Shown here piece by piece: positions 22,167 through 31,232 of a stretch of DNA of 52,210 nt. Made by a program: the position numbers and the translations under genes. Source of the DNA: UBA1738 sp003453455 (GTDB lineage: Bacteria; Bacillota; Clostridia; UBA1381); the NCBI GenBank assembly GCA_946621875.1, contig CAMOOX010000002.1, forward strand, positions 1 to 52,210, in the 5' to 3' direction. Position 1 is the first letter of the stretch. Every line of letters begins with the position of its first letter. Under the pieces are notes generated by a model, which worked only from the letters and a program-made list of their open reading frames with translations, ran no database searches and had not been told where the DNA came from.

Positions 22167-24014
22167 TTACTTATTCTCATCATCGTTCACTTCGCGGTAA
22201 TCCGCCTCATAAACATTATCTCCTGCTGCGTTTTGCGCACCTTGTGCATCATTCGGATTAAATCCGCCCTGCGTACCTTGCGGATTCGCCTGCTGGTAGA
22301 GTTTTTCCGAAACCTTATAGAACTTCTGTTGAAGTTCTTCAACAGACTTCTTTATAGCCTCGCTGTCTGTACCTTTTAATGCCTCTTTAACCTTGTTGAT
22401 TTCTGCCTCAATCTCGGATTTTTCAGATGCGTCTATCTTGTCGCCAAGCTCGCCTAAGGTCTTTTCGCATTGATATACCATACTTTCAGCGTTATTTCTG
22501 GTTTCAACCTCTTCTTTACGCTTTTTATCCTCTTCTGCGTACTTTTCAGCCTCTTTTACAGCTCTGTCAATATCCTCTTCCGAAAGATTTGAAGACGCGG
22601 TAATCGTGATTTTCTGCTCATTGCCTGTTCCCATATCCTTTGCAGATACCTTAACTATGCCGTTTGCGTCAATATCAAAAGTAACTTCTATCTGAGGTAC
22701 GCCCCTCGGAGCAGGCGCAATGCCTGTTAAGCTAAATCTGCCAAGAGTTTTATTGTACTGTGCCATATCGCGCTCACCCTGCAAAACATGTACCTCAACA
22801 GAGGTCTGACCGTCTGCGGCAGTTGAGAAAATCTGTGATTTTTTAGTAGGGATTGTAGTATTTCTTTCAATGAGTCTTGTAAATACTCCGCCCATAGTTT
22901 CAATACCGAGTGAAAGCGGCGTTACATCCAAAAGAAGCAAATCCTTTACATCGCCTGCCAAAACGCCTGCCTGAACTGCTGCGCCTACTGCGACACACTC
23001 ATCAGGATTTATGCCCTTTGTAGGCTCCTGTCCCATCTCGTTTTTAACAGCCTCCTGAACGGCAGGTATTCTTGAAGAACCGCCGACAAGCAATACCTTA
23101 TTTATATCGCTCTTTGAAAGACCTGCATCACTCATAGCATTTCTTATACAGGTAATTGTCTTTTGTACCAAATCAGAGGTCAGCTCGTCAAATTTTGCCT
23201 TTGTAAGCGTCATATCAAGGTGCTTAGGACCTGTTGCATCCGCCGTGATAAACGGAAGATTGATATTTGATGTGGTCATTCCCGAAAGCTCAATTTTTGA
23301 TTTTTCGGCTGCCTCTTTAAGTCTTTGCATTGCCATCTTGTCACCCGATAGGTCAACGCCTGTTTCCTTTTTGAATTCAGCTACTAAATAGTCTATAATT
23401 CTCTGGTCAAAATCGTCGCCGCCAAGCCTTGTATCGCCGTTTGTTGAAAGAACTTCAAAAACGCCGTCTCCTATTTCAAGGATTGATACATCGAATGTAC
23501 CGCCTCCAAGGTCATATACCATAACCTTTTGGTCGGTATCGTTCATTCCGTATGCCAAAGCTGCCGCTGTCGGCTCGTTTATAATTCTTAAAACTTCAAG
23601 TCCTGCAATTTTACCTGCATCCTTTGTTGCCTGGCGCTGTGAATCGCTGAAATATGCAGGAACAGTGATAACTGCCTGAGTTACAGGCTCACCCAGATAG
23701 CTTTCCGCATCATTTTTGAGCTTTGTCAAAATCATTGCAGAAATTTCCTGAGGTGTGTAAGCTTTATCGTCAATCTTAACGGTGTGTGTTGTGCCCATTT
23801 CACGCTTAATTGACATAACTGTACGGTCTGCATTGGTAACGGCCTGTCTTTTTGCAACCTGACCTACTATTCTTTCTCCATCCTTTTGGAATGCAACAAC
23901 AGACGGTGTTGTTCGTGAGCCTTCGGAGTTTGCAATAACGGTCGGATTTCCGCCCTCGATTACTGCAACACACGAATTTGTTGTTCCTAAGTCAATTCCT
24001 ATAATCTTTCCCAT
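22167..24014 (-). CDS. dnaK: Chaperone DnaK (Hsp70)
   Basis: 615 aa. ATPase domain 1-360 starting IIGIDLGTTNSCVAV, with NEPTAAALAYG, YDLGGGTFDVSIL and LVGGSSRIPAVQ; substrate domain after the linker DLLLLDVTPLSLGIETMGG (two parts); alpha lid ending in an acidic tail. ATP-driven folding chaperone working with DnaJ and GrpE. Strong ribosome site AAAGGAGG. Confidence 0.98.
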   Translation of the reverse strand: MGKIIGIDLGTTNSCVAVIEGGNPTVIANSEGSRTTPSVVAFQKDGERIVGQVAKRQAVTNADRTVMSIKREMGTTHTVKIDDKAYTPQEISAMILTKLKNDAESYLGEPVTQAVITVPAYFSDSQRQATKDAGKIAGLEVLRIINEPTAAALAYGMNDTDQKVMVYDLGGGTFDVSILEIGDGVFEVLSTNGDTRLGGDDFDQRIIDYLVAEFKKETGVDLSGDKMAMQRLKEAAEKSKIELSGMTTSNINLPFITADATGPKHLDMTLTKAKFDELTSDLVQKTITCIRNAMSDAGLSKSDINKVLLVGGSSRIPAVQEAVKNEMGQEPTKGINPDECVAVGAAVQAGVLAGDVKDLLLLDVTPLSLGIETMGGVFTRLIERNTTIPTKKSQIFSTAADGQTSVEVHVLQGERDMAQYNKTLGRFSLTGIAPAPRGVPQIEVTFDIDANGIVKVSAKDMGTGNEQKITITASSNLSEEDIDRAVKEAEKYAEEDKKRKEEVETRNNAESMVYQCEKTLGELGDKIDASEKSEIEAEINKVKEALKGTDSEAIKKSVEELQQKFYKVSEKLYQQANPQGTQGGFNPNDAQGAQNAAGDNVYEADYREVNDDENK

Positions 24015-24028
24015 AACTTTTTCCTCCT

Positions 24029-24556
24029 TTAATTTGCAACCTTAACCATGGAGTGGCGAACCACTCTGTCATTATCATAAATATATCCCTTAATAAATTC
24101 TTCAACCACGGTGTTTTCGGCTATGTTTTCGTCCTCAATGTGCATAACTGCATTATGAAGATTTGGATTAAATTCCTCACCTATCGCCTTGATTTCGGAA
24201 ATTTTAAGCTTCGCCAAAATGTCTGTCATCTGCTTTTGTATCATTTTAGTGCCTTCTTTAATTGCTTTTGCATCCTCCGATAACGCCTCTGCTGCAAGCG
24301 CTCTTTCTAAGTTATCAAGCACAGGCAAAAACTCTGCCACAGTATCAATTAAAGCGTCTGCATATCTTGCACTTTTTTCCTTTTCGGTACGCTTTTTATA
24401 ATTATCAAATTCTGCAAAAAGCCGTAAATACTTATCCTCTGCTTCCTTTAACTTTTCTTCAAGTTCTTTTAGCTTATCCGCCTCCTCCGTCTGTTCTTCG
24501 GGTTCTTTTATTTCCTCTGTTTCCTGTTCCTCTATTATTTTCTCTTCTTTTTCCAA
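24029..24556 (-). CDS. grpE: Nucleotide exchange factor GrpE
   Basis: 175 aa. A long acidic, Glu-rich coiled coil (1-60) leads to the signature LRLFAEFDNYKKRT and a beta domain ending NDRVVRHSMVKVAN. Releases ADP from DnaK. It begins with TTG just after GAGGAG and 2 bases after hrcA. Confidence 0.96.
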   Translation of the reverse strand: MEKEEKIIEEQETEEIKEPEEQTEEADKLKELEEKLKEAEDKYLRLFAEFDNYKKRTEKEKSARYADALIDTVAEFLPVLDNLERALAAEALSEDAKAIKEGTKMIQKQMTDILAKLKISEIKAIGEEFNPNLHNAVMHIEDENIAENTVVEEFIKGYIYDNDRVVRHSMVKVAN

Positions 24557-24558
24557 TT

Positions 24559-25608
24559 CTACTCCTCACTTTCTGTGCTATACATCTCACCGAGAATTTT
24601 ATCTATTTGATTTGAAATACAATCAAGGCTTGCGATTACTTTTGCGTAGTTCATACGCTTAGGACCTATTACGCCGATTCTTCCGACTACCTTATCGCCC
24701 ACCTTGTAATTAACAGTAACAAGGCTTGAATTTTCAAGCTCTGCAAATTCATTTTCTGTACCTATCTTAACATCAACCCCGTCTTTGGGTGAACCAATCA
24801 ATTTTACCAAGTTTTCCTTGCTTTCTAAAAATTCAAGCATTTCCCTTGCCTTTTTCGTATCGGAAAACTCAGGGTATGACAAAATTGATTTTGCATTGTT
24901 TACATAAATTTCGGTTTCATCAAGCGAATCTATCGCTTCATACACAAAGTTTAAAATATTTATCAGTACCTTTGACGGTATATCAAGCTTTTTCGCCGCC
25001 AATGCCTCAATATCGCTTATTACATCAAAGGTAAGCTCATCAGCCGTACGACCTGATATCCTGTCGCTTATAATTTTTGAAAGCTCTGCTGCCTGTTCAT
25101 CGCTGAGGCTTATTGCAACCGACTGATTTTTCACCATTCCCGTGCCTGTGATGATGAGAGCCATCACATTTCCATGACCAAGATTTACAAGTTCGAGTTT
25201 TTTTATAACTGAGCTATTAAGTTTGGGTGATGTCACAACCGTTGTATATTCGGTGAGTGTTGATGCGATAAGGCTTGCTTTTTTAATTATAAGCTCCAAA
25301 TGATTTACGCGCTCTGCCATAATCATATTCAGCTTTTCTAACGCCTCCACGCTCATTTGATACCGCTTCATAAGAGAATTAACATAAAAGCGGTAGCCGC
25401 TGTCTGTGGGTATTCTTCCGGCTGATGTATGGGGCTGAATTAAATATCCCAGCTCCTCCAAATCCGCCATTTCATTTCTTATTGTGGCGCTCGAAAGTCC
25501 CAAACCCTCTTTTTTGGAAATTGCGCGCGAGCCAACAGGTTCGGCCGTTCCGATGTATTCATCAATTATAGCTTTTAAAATCCTTTGTTTCCTCTGACTT
25601 AAATCCAT
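24559..25608 (-). CDS. hrcA: Heat-inducible transcription repressor HrcA
   Basis: 349 aa. N-terminal winged helix with SQRKQRILKAIIDEYI, GSRAISKK, LSSATIRNEMADLEELGYL and HTSAGRIPTD. Binds CIRCE elements and represses the chaperone genes until GroEL is titrated by unfolded protein. First gene of the operon, directly behind a perfect CIRCE. Confidence 0.97.
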   Translation of the reverse strand: MDLSQRKQRILKAIIDEYIGTAEPVGSRAISKKEGLGLSSATIRNEMADLEELGYLIQPHTSAGRIPTDSGYRFYVNSLMKRYQMSVEALEKLNMIMAERVNHLELIIKKASLIASTLTEYTTVVTSPKLNSSVIKKLELVNLGHGNVMALIITGTGMVKNQSVAISLSDEQAAELSKIISDRISGRTADELTFDVISDIEALAAKKLDIPSKVLINILNFVYEAIDSLDETEIYVNNAKSILSYPEFSDTKKAREMLEFLESKENLVKLIGSPKDGVDVKIGTENEFAELENSSLVTVNYKVGDKVVGRIGVIGPKRMNYAKVIASLDCISNQIDKILGEMYSTESEE

Positions 25609-25662
25609 AGTATCTACCTCTTTTATCAGGACTACGGTATGCTTTAAAAAACAAAAATACTG

Positions 25663-25689
25663 TTAGCACTCATCTCTTTCGAGTGCTAA
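25663..25689 (-). promoter_or_regulatory. CIRCE operator of hrcA operon
   Basis: Perfect inverted repeat TTAGCACTC-N9-GAGTGCTAA, the HrcA binding site, just downstream of the -10. Confidence 0.97.
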
Positions 25690-25696
25690 CAGTATA

Positions 25697-25725
25697 AATA
25701 TACCCCTTTATCCTTTATTTGTCAA
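25697..25725 (-). promoter_or_regulatory. hrcA operon promoter
   Basis: Minus strand: TTGACA (25725-25720), 17-base spacer, TATATT (25702-25697). CIRCE begins 7 bases after the -10. Confidence 0.85.
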
Positions 25726-25760
25726 TAGCTTTTTTTGAATTTTTTGTTAACTTTTTGTTT

Positions 25761-26867
25761 TTAAAGTAAAAATTCGCACATAATCTGATTTGAAACGCTC
25801 ACAGCTTTTCGTGAAAGACGGATTTTTCCGTTTTCGTCAATTAAAAAGCCTGTTTTTAAAAATTTTTTAAGCGGTTTTTGGAAAATATCAGCTATTTCTG
25901 CGCCAAAATTTTCAAAAAATGCCTGCTTTGAAACGCCCTCTGTTTTTCTTAATCCCAAAAACATAAATTCCGACATCATATCTTCCCTTGACAAAATTTC
26001 TTTTTTCCCGCTCCTGAAATTATGCAGCATATATTCTTTAATATCATCGGTATTTGAAAAACGAATACCGCCCACAAATGAATGTGCCGAAAGTCCTATG
26101 CCAAGATATTCCTCTAAATTCCAGTATTTCAGGTTGTGGCGAGACACTTTGCCGTCTTTGGCAAAATTTGATATTTCGTACTGTTTATACCCGTTTTTTT
26201 CAAGTGCATCTACTGCGTACTCATAGATTTCACGCTCTGTATCCTCATCACAAAGTACCGTTTTTCCGCTCCTGACCGCGTCAAAAAGTGGCGTCCCTTC
26301 CTCTAAAATAAGACTGTAACAGGAAATATGGGTCGGATTTTGCGAAATTGCGGTATCAAGGGTTCTTGCAAAACTTTCTTTTGTTTGATACGGCACAGCC
26401 GACATTAAATCTATACTTATATTTGAAAATCCGGCAAGCTTGGCAAGCGCTATTGCCTCCTTTGCATCCTGCGCATTATGAACTCGTCCGAGTGCTGAAA
26501 GTTCTTCATCGCAAAAGGACTGCACACCGATTGACAAGCGGTTTACTCCCAAATCAAGCATCATTTTAAGCTTTTTTATATCTGCCGTTTTTGGGTTCAT
26601 TTCAACTGTAAATTCTGCATCTTCGCAAATTCTGAAATTGTCCTTTATCGCCAAAATCACCTTTTTCAAAAGTTCTGTTTTTAAAGAAGTGGGTGTCCCT
26701 CCGCCTATATAGACAGTATCAAATTCAGTTCCTTTGTATTCTGCCATCTCGCTGATAAGTGCATCAATATATTTTTCTTGTATGCTTTTAGGTGCGCTTG
26801 ATGAATTAAAATCGCAGTAAGCACATTTTTTCAAGCAAAACGGTATATGAACATATAAGCCTTTCAT
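25761..26867 (-). CDS. hemW: Radical SAM heme chaperone HemW
   Basis: 368 aa from the ATG at 26867 (GAGGAG 5 bases upstream), which gives the standard start KGLYVHIPFC. The radical SAM motif is CLKKCAYCDF; YIGGGTPTSL, VEMNPKT, RLSIGVQSF and HISCYSLILEEGTPL follow. This is the HemW/oxygen-independent coproporphyrinogen oxidase-like family, thought to insert heme into target proteins. It is transcribed toward hrcA, as in many Firmicutes, but hrcA has its own promoter. Confidence 0.93.
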   Translation of the reverse strand: MKGLYVHIPFCLKKCAYCDFNSSSAPKSIQEKYIDALISEMAEYKGTEFDTVYIGGGTPTSLKTELLKKVILAIKDNFRICEDAEFTVEMNPKTADIKKLKMMLDLGVNRLSIGVQSFCDEELSALGRVHNAQDAKEAIALAKLAGFSNISIDLMSAVPYQTKESFARTLDTAISQNPTHISCYSLILEEGTPLFDAVRSGKTVLCDEDTEREIYEYAVDALEKNGYKQYEISNFAKDGKVSRHNLKYWNLEEYLGIGLSAHSFVGGIRFSNTDDIKEYMLHNFRSGKKEILSREDMMSEFMFLGLRKTEGVSKQAFFENFGAEIADIFQKPLKKFLKTGFLIDENGKIRLSRKAVSVSNQIMCEFLL

Positions 26868-26886
26868 AATTCTCCTCAAAACAAAA

Positions 26887-26903
26887 GAGCGGTAAATCCG
26901 CTC
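26887..26903 (-). terminator. Terminator of the pyrH-efp operon
   Basis: GAGCGG pairs with CCGCTC around a five-base loop, with TTTTGTTTTG following on the minus strand. hemW starts only 20 bases beyond, so it may depend on read-through. Confidence 0.75.
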
Positions 26904-26908
26904 CTTTA

Positions 26909-27346
26909 TTATTCTTCATCTTTTTTATGGCAATCGCAGTGTTCGTCGTCACAGTCGCACTCAAACTCGAACTCAATTTCCTGATTACAGTTCGGGCATA
27001 CAATGCCCTTTTCTTCATCAAGAGCATCAAAATCCACCATAAAATCTTCGTGGCAATTTGGACACTCAATTTCAAAAAAGTCCATATCATCATCAAAATC
27101 GTCGTCTTCGTCATCATCTTCATCGCCGTACGCGATTTCCTCGATATCTGCAAGGTCTGCATCAATCTCGTCAACCTTTTCTTCAAGCTCGCCGTGGGCA
27201 TCCAAAAGGTCATCGGTACAAGCTGCGATATCGGAAAGTACATCTATAATTTTGGTTAGCAATTTTCCCTCAGGAGAGGATTTGTCAATTTCAAGACCCT
27301 CTGCAAGACCTTTTAAGTATGATACTTTTGAAACTAAATTTTCCAT
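26909..27346 (-). CDS. Acidic zinc-ribbon protein (CD1247-like)
   Basis: 145 aa. N-terminal helical domain (1-65, SKVSYLKGLAEGLEI) typical of a Clostridial family named after C. difficile CD1247; a run rich in Asp/Glu (about 70-92); a zinc ribbon IECPNCHEDF...GIVCPNCNQEI; and a Cys/His tail. Function is unknown. It follows efp by 15 bases and is the last gene of the long operon. Confidence 0.8.
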   Translation of the reverse strand: MENLVSKVSYLKGLAEGLEIDKSSPEGKLLTKIIDVLSDIAACTDDLLDAHGELEEKVDEIDADLADIEEIAYGDEDDDEDDDFDDDMDFFEIECPNCHEDFMVDFDALDEEKGIVCPNCNQEIEFEFECDCDDEHCDCHKKDEE

Positions 27347-27361
27347 AATAATCTCCTTATA

Positions 27362-27919
27362 TTATACACGCTCCATATATTCGCCTGTTCTTGTATCAAT
27401 TCTTATCATATCGCCCTCGTTAACGAAAAGCGGAACTTGAATTGATGCTCCTGTCTCTAAGGTTGCAGGCTTTGTTGCACCCGTTGCGGTATTTCCGGCA
27501 AATCCCGGCTCTGTTTCTGTAACTGCAAGCTCGACAAATGTAGGCGGTTCAATACCGAACACGCTTCCCTTATATGATAAAATCATACAAACCATATTTT
27601 CCTTAACAAATTTCAGCGCATCACCAATCTGGTCCTTGCCTATCGGGAGCATATCAAATGTTTCCTGATCCATAAAATAGTAAAGATCACCGTCATTATA
27701 TGAGTATTCCATATTTTTTCTTTCGATATGCGCCTCTTCAACCTTTTCGGTAGGTCTGAATGTCTTTTCAACAACAGCGCCTGTTATTACATTTTTGAGC
27801 TTTGTTCTTACGAAAGCTGCACCCTTTCCCGGTTTTACATGTTGAAATTCTACAACCTGGTAAACATTTCCTTCAAATTCAAAGGTTCTTCCGTTTCTAA
27901 AATCGCCAGCAGTAATCAT
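27362..27919 (-). CDS. efp: Elongation factor P
   Basis: 185 aa from the ATG at 27919 (GGAGG 8 bases upstream). KOW-like domain with Lys in HVKPGKGAAFVR, the tip that is modified in many bacteria; two OB domains follow, ending MIRIDTRTGEYMERV. Rescues ribosomes stalled at consecutive prolines. No modification enzyme is seen nearby. Confidence 0.96.
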   Translation of the reverse strand: MITAGDFRNGRTFEFEGNVYQVVEFQHVKPGKGAAFVRTKLKNVITGAVVEKTFRPTEKVEEAHIERKNMEYSYNDGDLYYFMDQETFDMLPIGKDQIGDALKFVKENMVCMILSYKGSVFGIEPPTFVELAVTETEPGFAGNTATGATKPATLETGASIQVPLFVNEGDMIRIDTRTGEYMERV

Positions 27920-27998
27920 AAAAATATCCTCCATAGTTATTCTTTTATCTACATAAGTAGTATTTTAATATATTTTTCCTAATATTTCAAGTGTTTTT

Positions 27999-29036
27999 TT
28001 AAATAATAATCAAATCTTTGGTAAATTCTGTGAGATTTCGCGTTTTTTCACCTACTACAATGACATCCTCAATGCGCACGCCGCCAAACCCCTCTATGTA
28101 AATCCCAGGCTCAACTGTTATTACATTCCCGGCTTCTGCTATGTCTTTACTCCTTGGCGAAAAGTTGGGTGCTTCGTGTATCTCAATGCCCACACTATGC
28201 CCTAAGCTATGCCCGAAATTTTTGCCGTAGCCTGCCGCCTCTATTATGTCCCTTGCAGCAGCGTCAATATCAGCGCATTTTTTGCCCGCACAAGCCGCAT
28301 TTATAGCAGCTTCCTGCGCTTTTTTTACAATATCATAAATTTTGCGTTGTTGTTCGCTGCACCGTTTTACAACTACCGTTCTTGTCATATCTGAGCAATA
28401 TCCGTCCAGCACGCACCCAAAATCTATCGTGATAAAATCACCCTCGCAAATCGGCTTATTACTTGCTACTCCGTGTGGCATAGCGGAACGCACGCCGCTT
28501 GCAACTATCGTTTCAAAAGATGTTTTCGACGCTCCTTCTCTAAGCATATAAAACTCTATCATAAGCGCAATTTCACGCTCTGTCATACCGATTTTTATTT
28601 TCGTCAAAGTATTTAAAAGTGCGTTTGATGCAAGTTCTTCTGCCTTTGCAATTTTTTCAATTTCATACCTATCCTTTACCCGCCTTGGCGCACATAACCG
28701 CTCCGACATAGGCACAAGCTTTTTTGTGAGCTTTTGAAACCTTGCAAATTCTGTAACTGTTACAACCTTTTCTTCAAATCCGAAAACCTCTTCTTTTATC
28801 CCTTTAAAAAGTGGCTGCAATCCATCTTCAATATCGTAAATCTCAAAATCGCTCGCCTGCTGTTTTGCCTGTACAGTGTAACGGGAATCGGTAACAAGAA
28901 TTTGTCTGTCCTTTGTAACTATTAAAAAGGCATCCTCCGATGTGAAATTTGAATAGTAGAAAATATTGGGATACCCCGATATTATGACGCCCTCACTATC
29001 TTCCAAAAAACTCCGAATTTTATCTGTTCTTGTCAT
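27999..29036 (-). CDS. M24-family aminopeptidase P (Xaa-Pro peptidase)
   Basis: 345 aa. The creatinase-like N-terminal domain (1-125) is followed by the pita-bread catalytic domain with all five metal ligands: two Asp in ITIDFGCVLDGYCSDMTRT, His in GHSLGHSVGIEIHE, Glu in VEPGIYIEG and Glu in GGVRIEDV. Cleaves an N-terminal residue before proline. It overlaps ispG by 4 bases, and its pairing with efp (both proline-related) is common in Firmicutes. Confidence 0.93.
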   Translation of the reverse strand: MTRTDKIRSFLEDSEGVIISGYPNIFYYSNFTSEDAFLIVTKDRQILVTDSRYTVQAKQQASDFEIYDIEDGLQPLFKGIKEEVFGFEEKVVTVTEFARFQKLTKKLVPMSERLCAPRRVKDRYEIEKIAKAEELASNALLNTLTKIKIGMTEREIALMIEFYMLREGASKTSFETIVASGVRSAMPHGVASNKPICEGDFITIDFGCVLDGYCSDMTRTVVVKRCSEQQRKIYDIVKKAQEAAINAACAGKKCADIDAAARDIIEAAGYGKNFGHSLGHSVGIEIHEAPNFSPRSKDIAEAGNVITVEPGIYIEGFGGVRIEDVIVVGEKTRNLTEFTKDLIII

Positions 29037-30070
29037 AGTTTTTCAATCTCTTCCATAAGTGCTGATATTATTTCGCCTTCGGGCACTTTTCTTAAAATCT
29101 GCCCTTTTTTGAAAATCAAGCCCTCTCCTATACCGCCTGCAACGCCTATATCGGCTTCTCTTGCTTCGCCCGGACCGTTTACGGCACATCCCATAACGGC
29201 AACCTTTATATTCTTATTTACCGTTTTTAAACGCTCCTCCATTTCGCAAGCTATCGGAATCATATTTATTCTTGTTCTTCCGCAGGTGGGGCAGGAAATA
29301 AGCTCAGCTCCGCCTCTTTTAAGTCCCAATACCTTTAAAATCTCCTTTGCCGCATAGATTTCCTCTATCGGGTCGGCAGTAAGAGAAACACGCAAAGTAT
29401 TTCCTATGCCCGATGAAAGCAGAGCTCCGATACCGACTGCTGATTTTATAATCCCGGCATTCTTTGTGCCCGCCTCGGTAACACCTATATGTAGCGGAAT
29501 ATCAGATATTGCGTCAAATTTTTTGTACGCCTCTATCATCTCAATAACATTGGAAATCTTCATTGATACTACTATATCATAAAAATCCAAATCTTCCAAA
29601 ATCTTCACATGTGAAAGAGCACTCTCAACCAGTGCGTCCGCCGTCGGCTTTTTATACTTTGCAAGAATGTTTTTCTCCAAAGAACCACCGTTTACACCAA
29701 TTCTTATCGGAATACCACGCTCGCGGCAGGCATCTGCAACAGCCTTTACACGCTGCCTATCTCCGATATTCCCTGGGTTTATTCTTATCTTATCTACTCC
29801 ACCCTTTATACATTCGAGGGCAAGGCGGTAGTCAAAATGAATATCGGCAACAAGAGGAAGGTTTATTCTCTTCTTGATTTCCCTGACCGCCTCCGCCGCC
29901 TCTTTATCGGGCACAGCGACACGCACTATTTCACAGCCTGCCGCCTCTAATCTTTGTATCTGTTCTACGGTTTTTTTTATGTCGCGCGTATCGGTATTTG
30001 TCATAGACTGAATTGAAACAGGATTTTCTCCTCCTATTTTAACTCCGCCTACATTTACCGTCCTTTTCAT
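29033..30070 (-). CDS. ispG: 4-hydroxy-3-methylbut-2-enyl diphosphate synthase
   Basis: 345 aa from the ATG at 30070, whose spacing to GAGG is better than that of the ATG two codons earlier. N-terminal TIM barrel (VSIQSMTNTDT, INPGNIGD) and C-terminal 4Fe-4S domain with ISCPTCGRT and AVMGCAVNGPGE. Catalyses the sixth step of the non-mevalonate isoprenoid pathway. dxr is two genes upstream. Confidence 0.97.
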   Translation of the reverse strand: MKRTVNVGGVKIGGENPVSIQSMTNTDTRDIKKTVEQIQRLEAAGCEIVRVAVPDKEAAEAVREIKKRINLPLVADIHFDYRLALECIKGGVDKIRINPGNIGDRQRVKAVADACRERGIPIRIGVNGGSLEKNILAKYKKPTADALVESALSHVKILEDLDFYDIVVSMKISNVIEMIEAYKKFDAISDIPLHIGVTEAGTKNAGIIKSAVGIGALLSSGIGNTLRVSLTADPIEEIYAAKEILKVLGLKRGGAELISCPTCGRTRINMIPIACEMEERLKTVNKNIKVAVMGCAVNGPGEAREADIGVAGGIGEGLIFKKGQILRKVPEGEIISALMEEIEKL

Positions 30071-30076
30071 TTGCAT

Positions 30077-31228
30077 TTACCTCACAATCAATTTCATTAT
30101 ATCGCTGTAACAAACAACTGCGGCAAGAACTAAAAGCATTGCAAGACCTATGGTATGCACTAACCCTTCCTTTTCAGGCGGAATGGGTTTTCTTCTTATG
30201 AATTCTATTATCATAAAAAACAGTCTTCCCCCGTCTAATGCAGGAAGCGGTAAAAGATTAAAAATGCCCAAATTTAAAGTAAGCGCCGCAACTATAAACA
30301 ATATATTTAATACGCTGTCAGGTCCTGAATTTACCGCATCATTTATAACACCTGCTACTCCGACAGGTCCTGAAAGGCTATTCAGTCCCAATTTCCCCGA
30401 TATCATATCACCGATAGCGGAGAATATACTTTTCACAATATACACGGTATATTTCCACGCCTCGGGAATTATGTTAAGAATAGTTATTTCCTCGCGTTTT
30501 GCCTCAAATCCTAATATATAGCTTTTATAGTATTGATTATTCTGATGGTCTCTTTCCTTGGCAGTTTGGTCGTTATATTCTATCATATATGTTTTGGCAG
30601 CTCCGTTTACCGTATCGGAAACCTCAATGCCTTCCTCTTTATATAAAACTTCCGTTTCACTAAGTGAAGGAGTGACGCTGTATTTGAGTTTTTTTCCGTC
30701 TCTTTTTACGATAATCTCCGCCGTTTTTGTATTATCGTCAAACTTGCTCGTAGCAAGTGCAATATCGCTATAAACGCCTATTTTATGACCGTTTATCTCT
30801 GTTATTCTGTCTCCCGGCAAAACCCCCGCCTCTGCAAGATATGACCTTTCGTCAATCTTTCCTACAACATTTGTTGCAATGGGGCTCATCATCTTTACAA
30901 CAGCCATAAAAAGCACAAACCCAAGTAAAATATTGATGGTTGCACCCGCTGCTACAATTATAAATCGTTTCCATAGCTTCTGATTTGAAAAGGCCGCAGG
31001 GTCGCTACTCTCCCCGTCCTCTCCCTCCAATCGGCAATAACCACCTATCGGAAGCAATCGAAAGGCGTATAGAGTTTTTTTGCCCTGATGCTTTAAAATT
31101 GCAGGACCCATACCTACCGAAAATTCCAAAACCTTTACACCGAGGATTTTTGCCAGAGCAAAATGCCCGAATTCGTGCAAGGTTATCATAACCAAAAATA
31201 CAACTATCGTTACAACCGCTGTAACCAA
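30077..31228 (-). CDS. rseP: Site-2 (intramembrane) metalloprotease RseP
   Basis: 383 aa. TTG start with AAGGAG 8 bases upstream. TM1 carries HEFGHF, the zinc HExxH; a PDZ domain occupies about 120-180 (PGDRITEINGHKIG); the C-terminal membrane segment has LPLPALDGGRLFF, which supplies the third zinc ligand. Cuts membrane-spanning substrates such as anti-sigma factors or signal peptides. The position between dxr and ispG is typical. Confidence 0.95.
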   Translation of the reverse strand: MVTAVVTIVVFLVMITLHEFGHFALAKILGVKVLEFSVGMGPAILKHQGKKTLYAFRLLPIGGYCRLEGEDGESSDPAAFSNQKLWKRFIIVAAGATINILLGFVLFMAVVKMMSPIATNVVGKIDERSYLAEAGVLPGDRITEINGHKIGVYSDIALATSKFDDNTKTAEIIVKRDGKKLKYSVTPSLSETEVLYKEEGIEVSDTVNGAAKTYMIEYNDQTAKERDHQNNQYYKSYILGFEAKREEITILNIIPEAWKYTVYIVKSIFSAIGDMISGKLGLNSLSGPVGVAGVINDAVNSGPDSVLNILFIVAALTLNLGIFNLLPLPALDGGRLFFMIIEFIRRKPIPPEKEGLVHTIGLAMLLVLAAVVCYSDIMKLIVR

Positions 31229-31232
31229 AAAA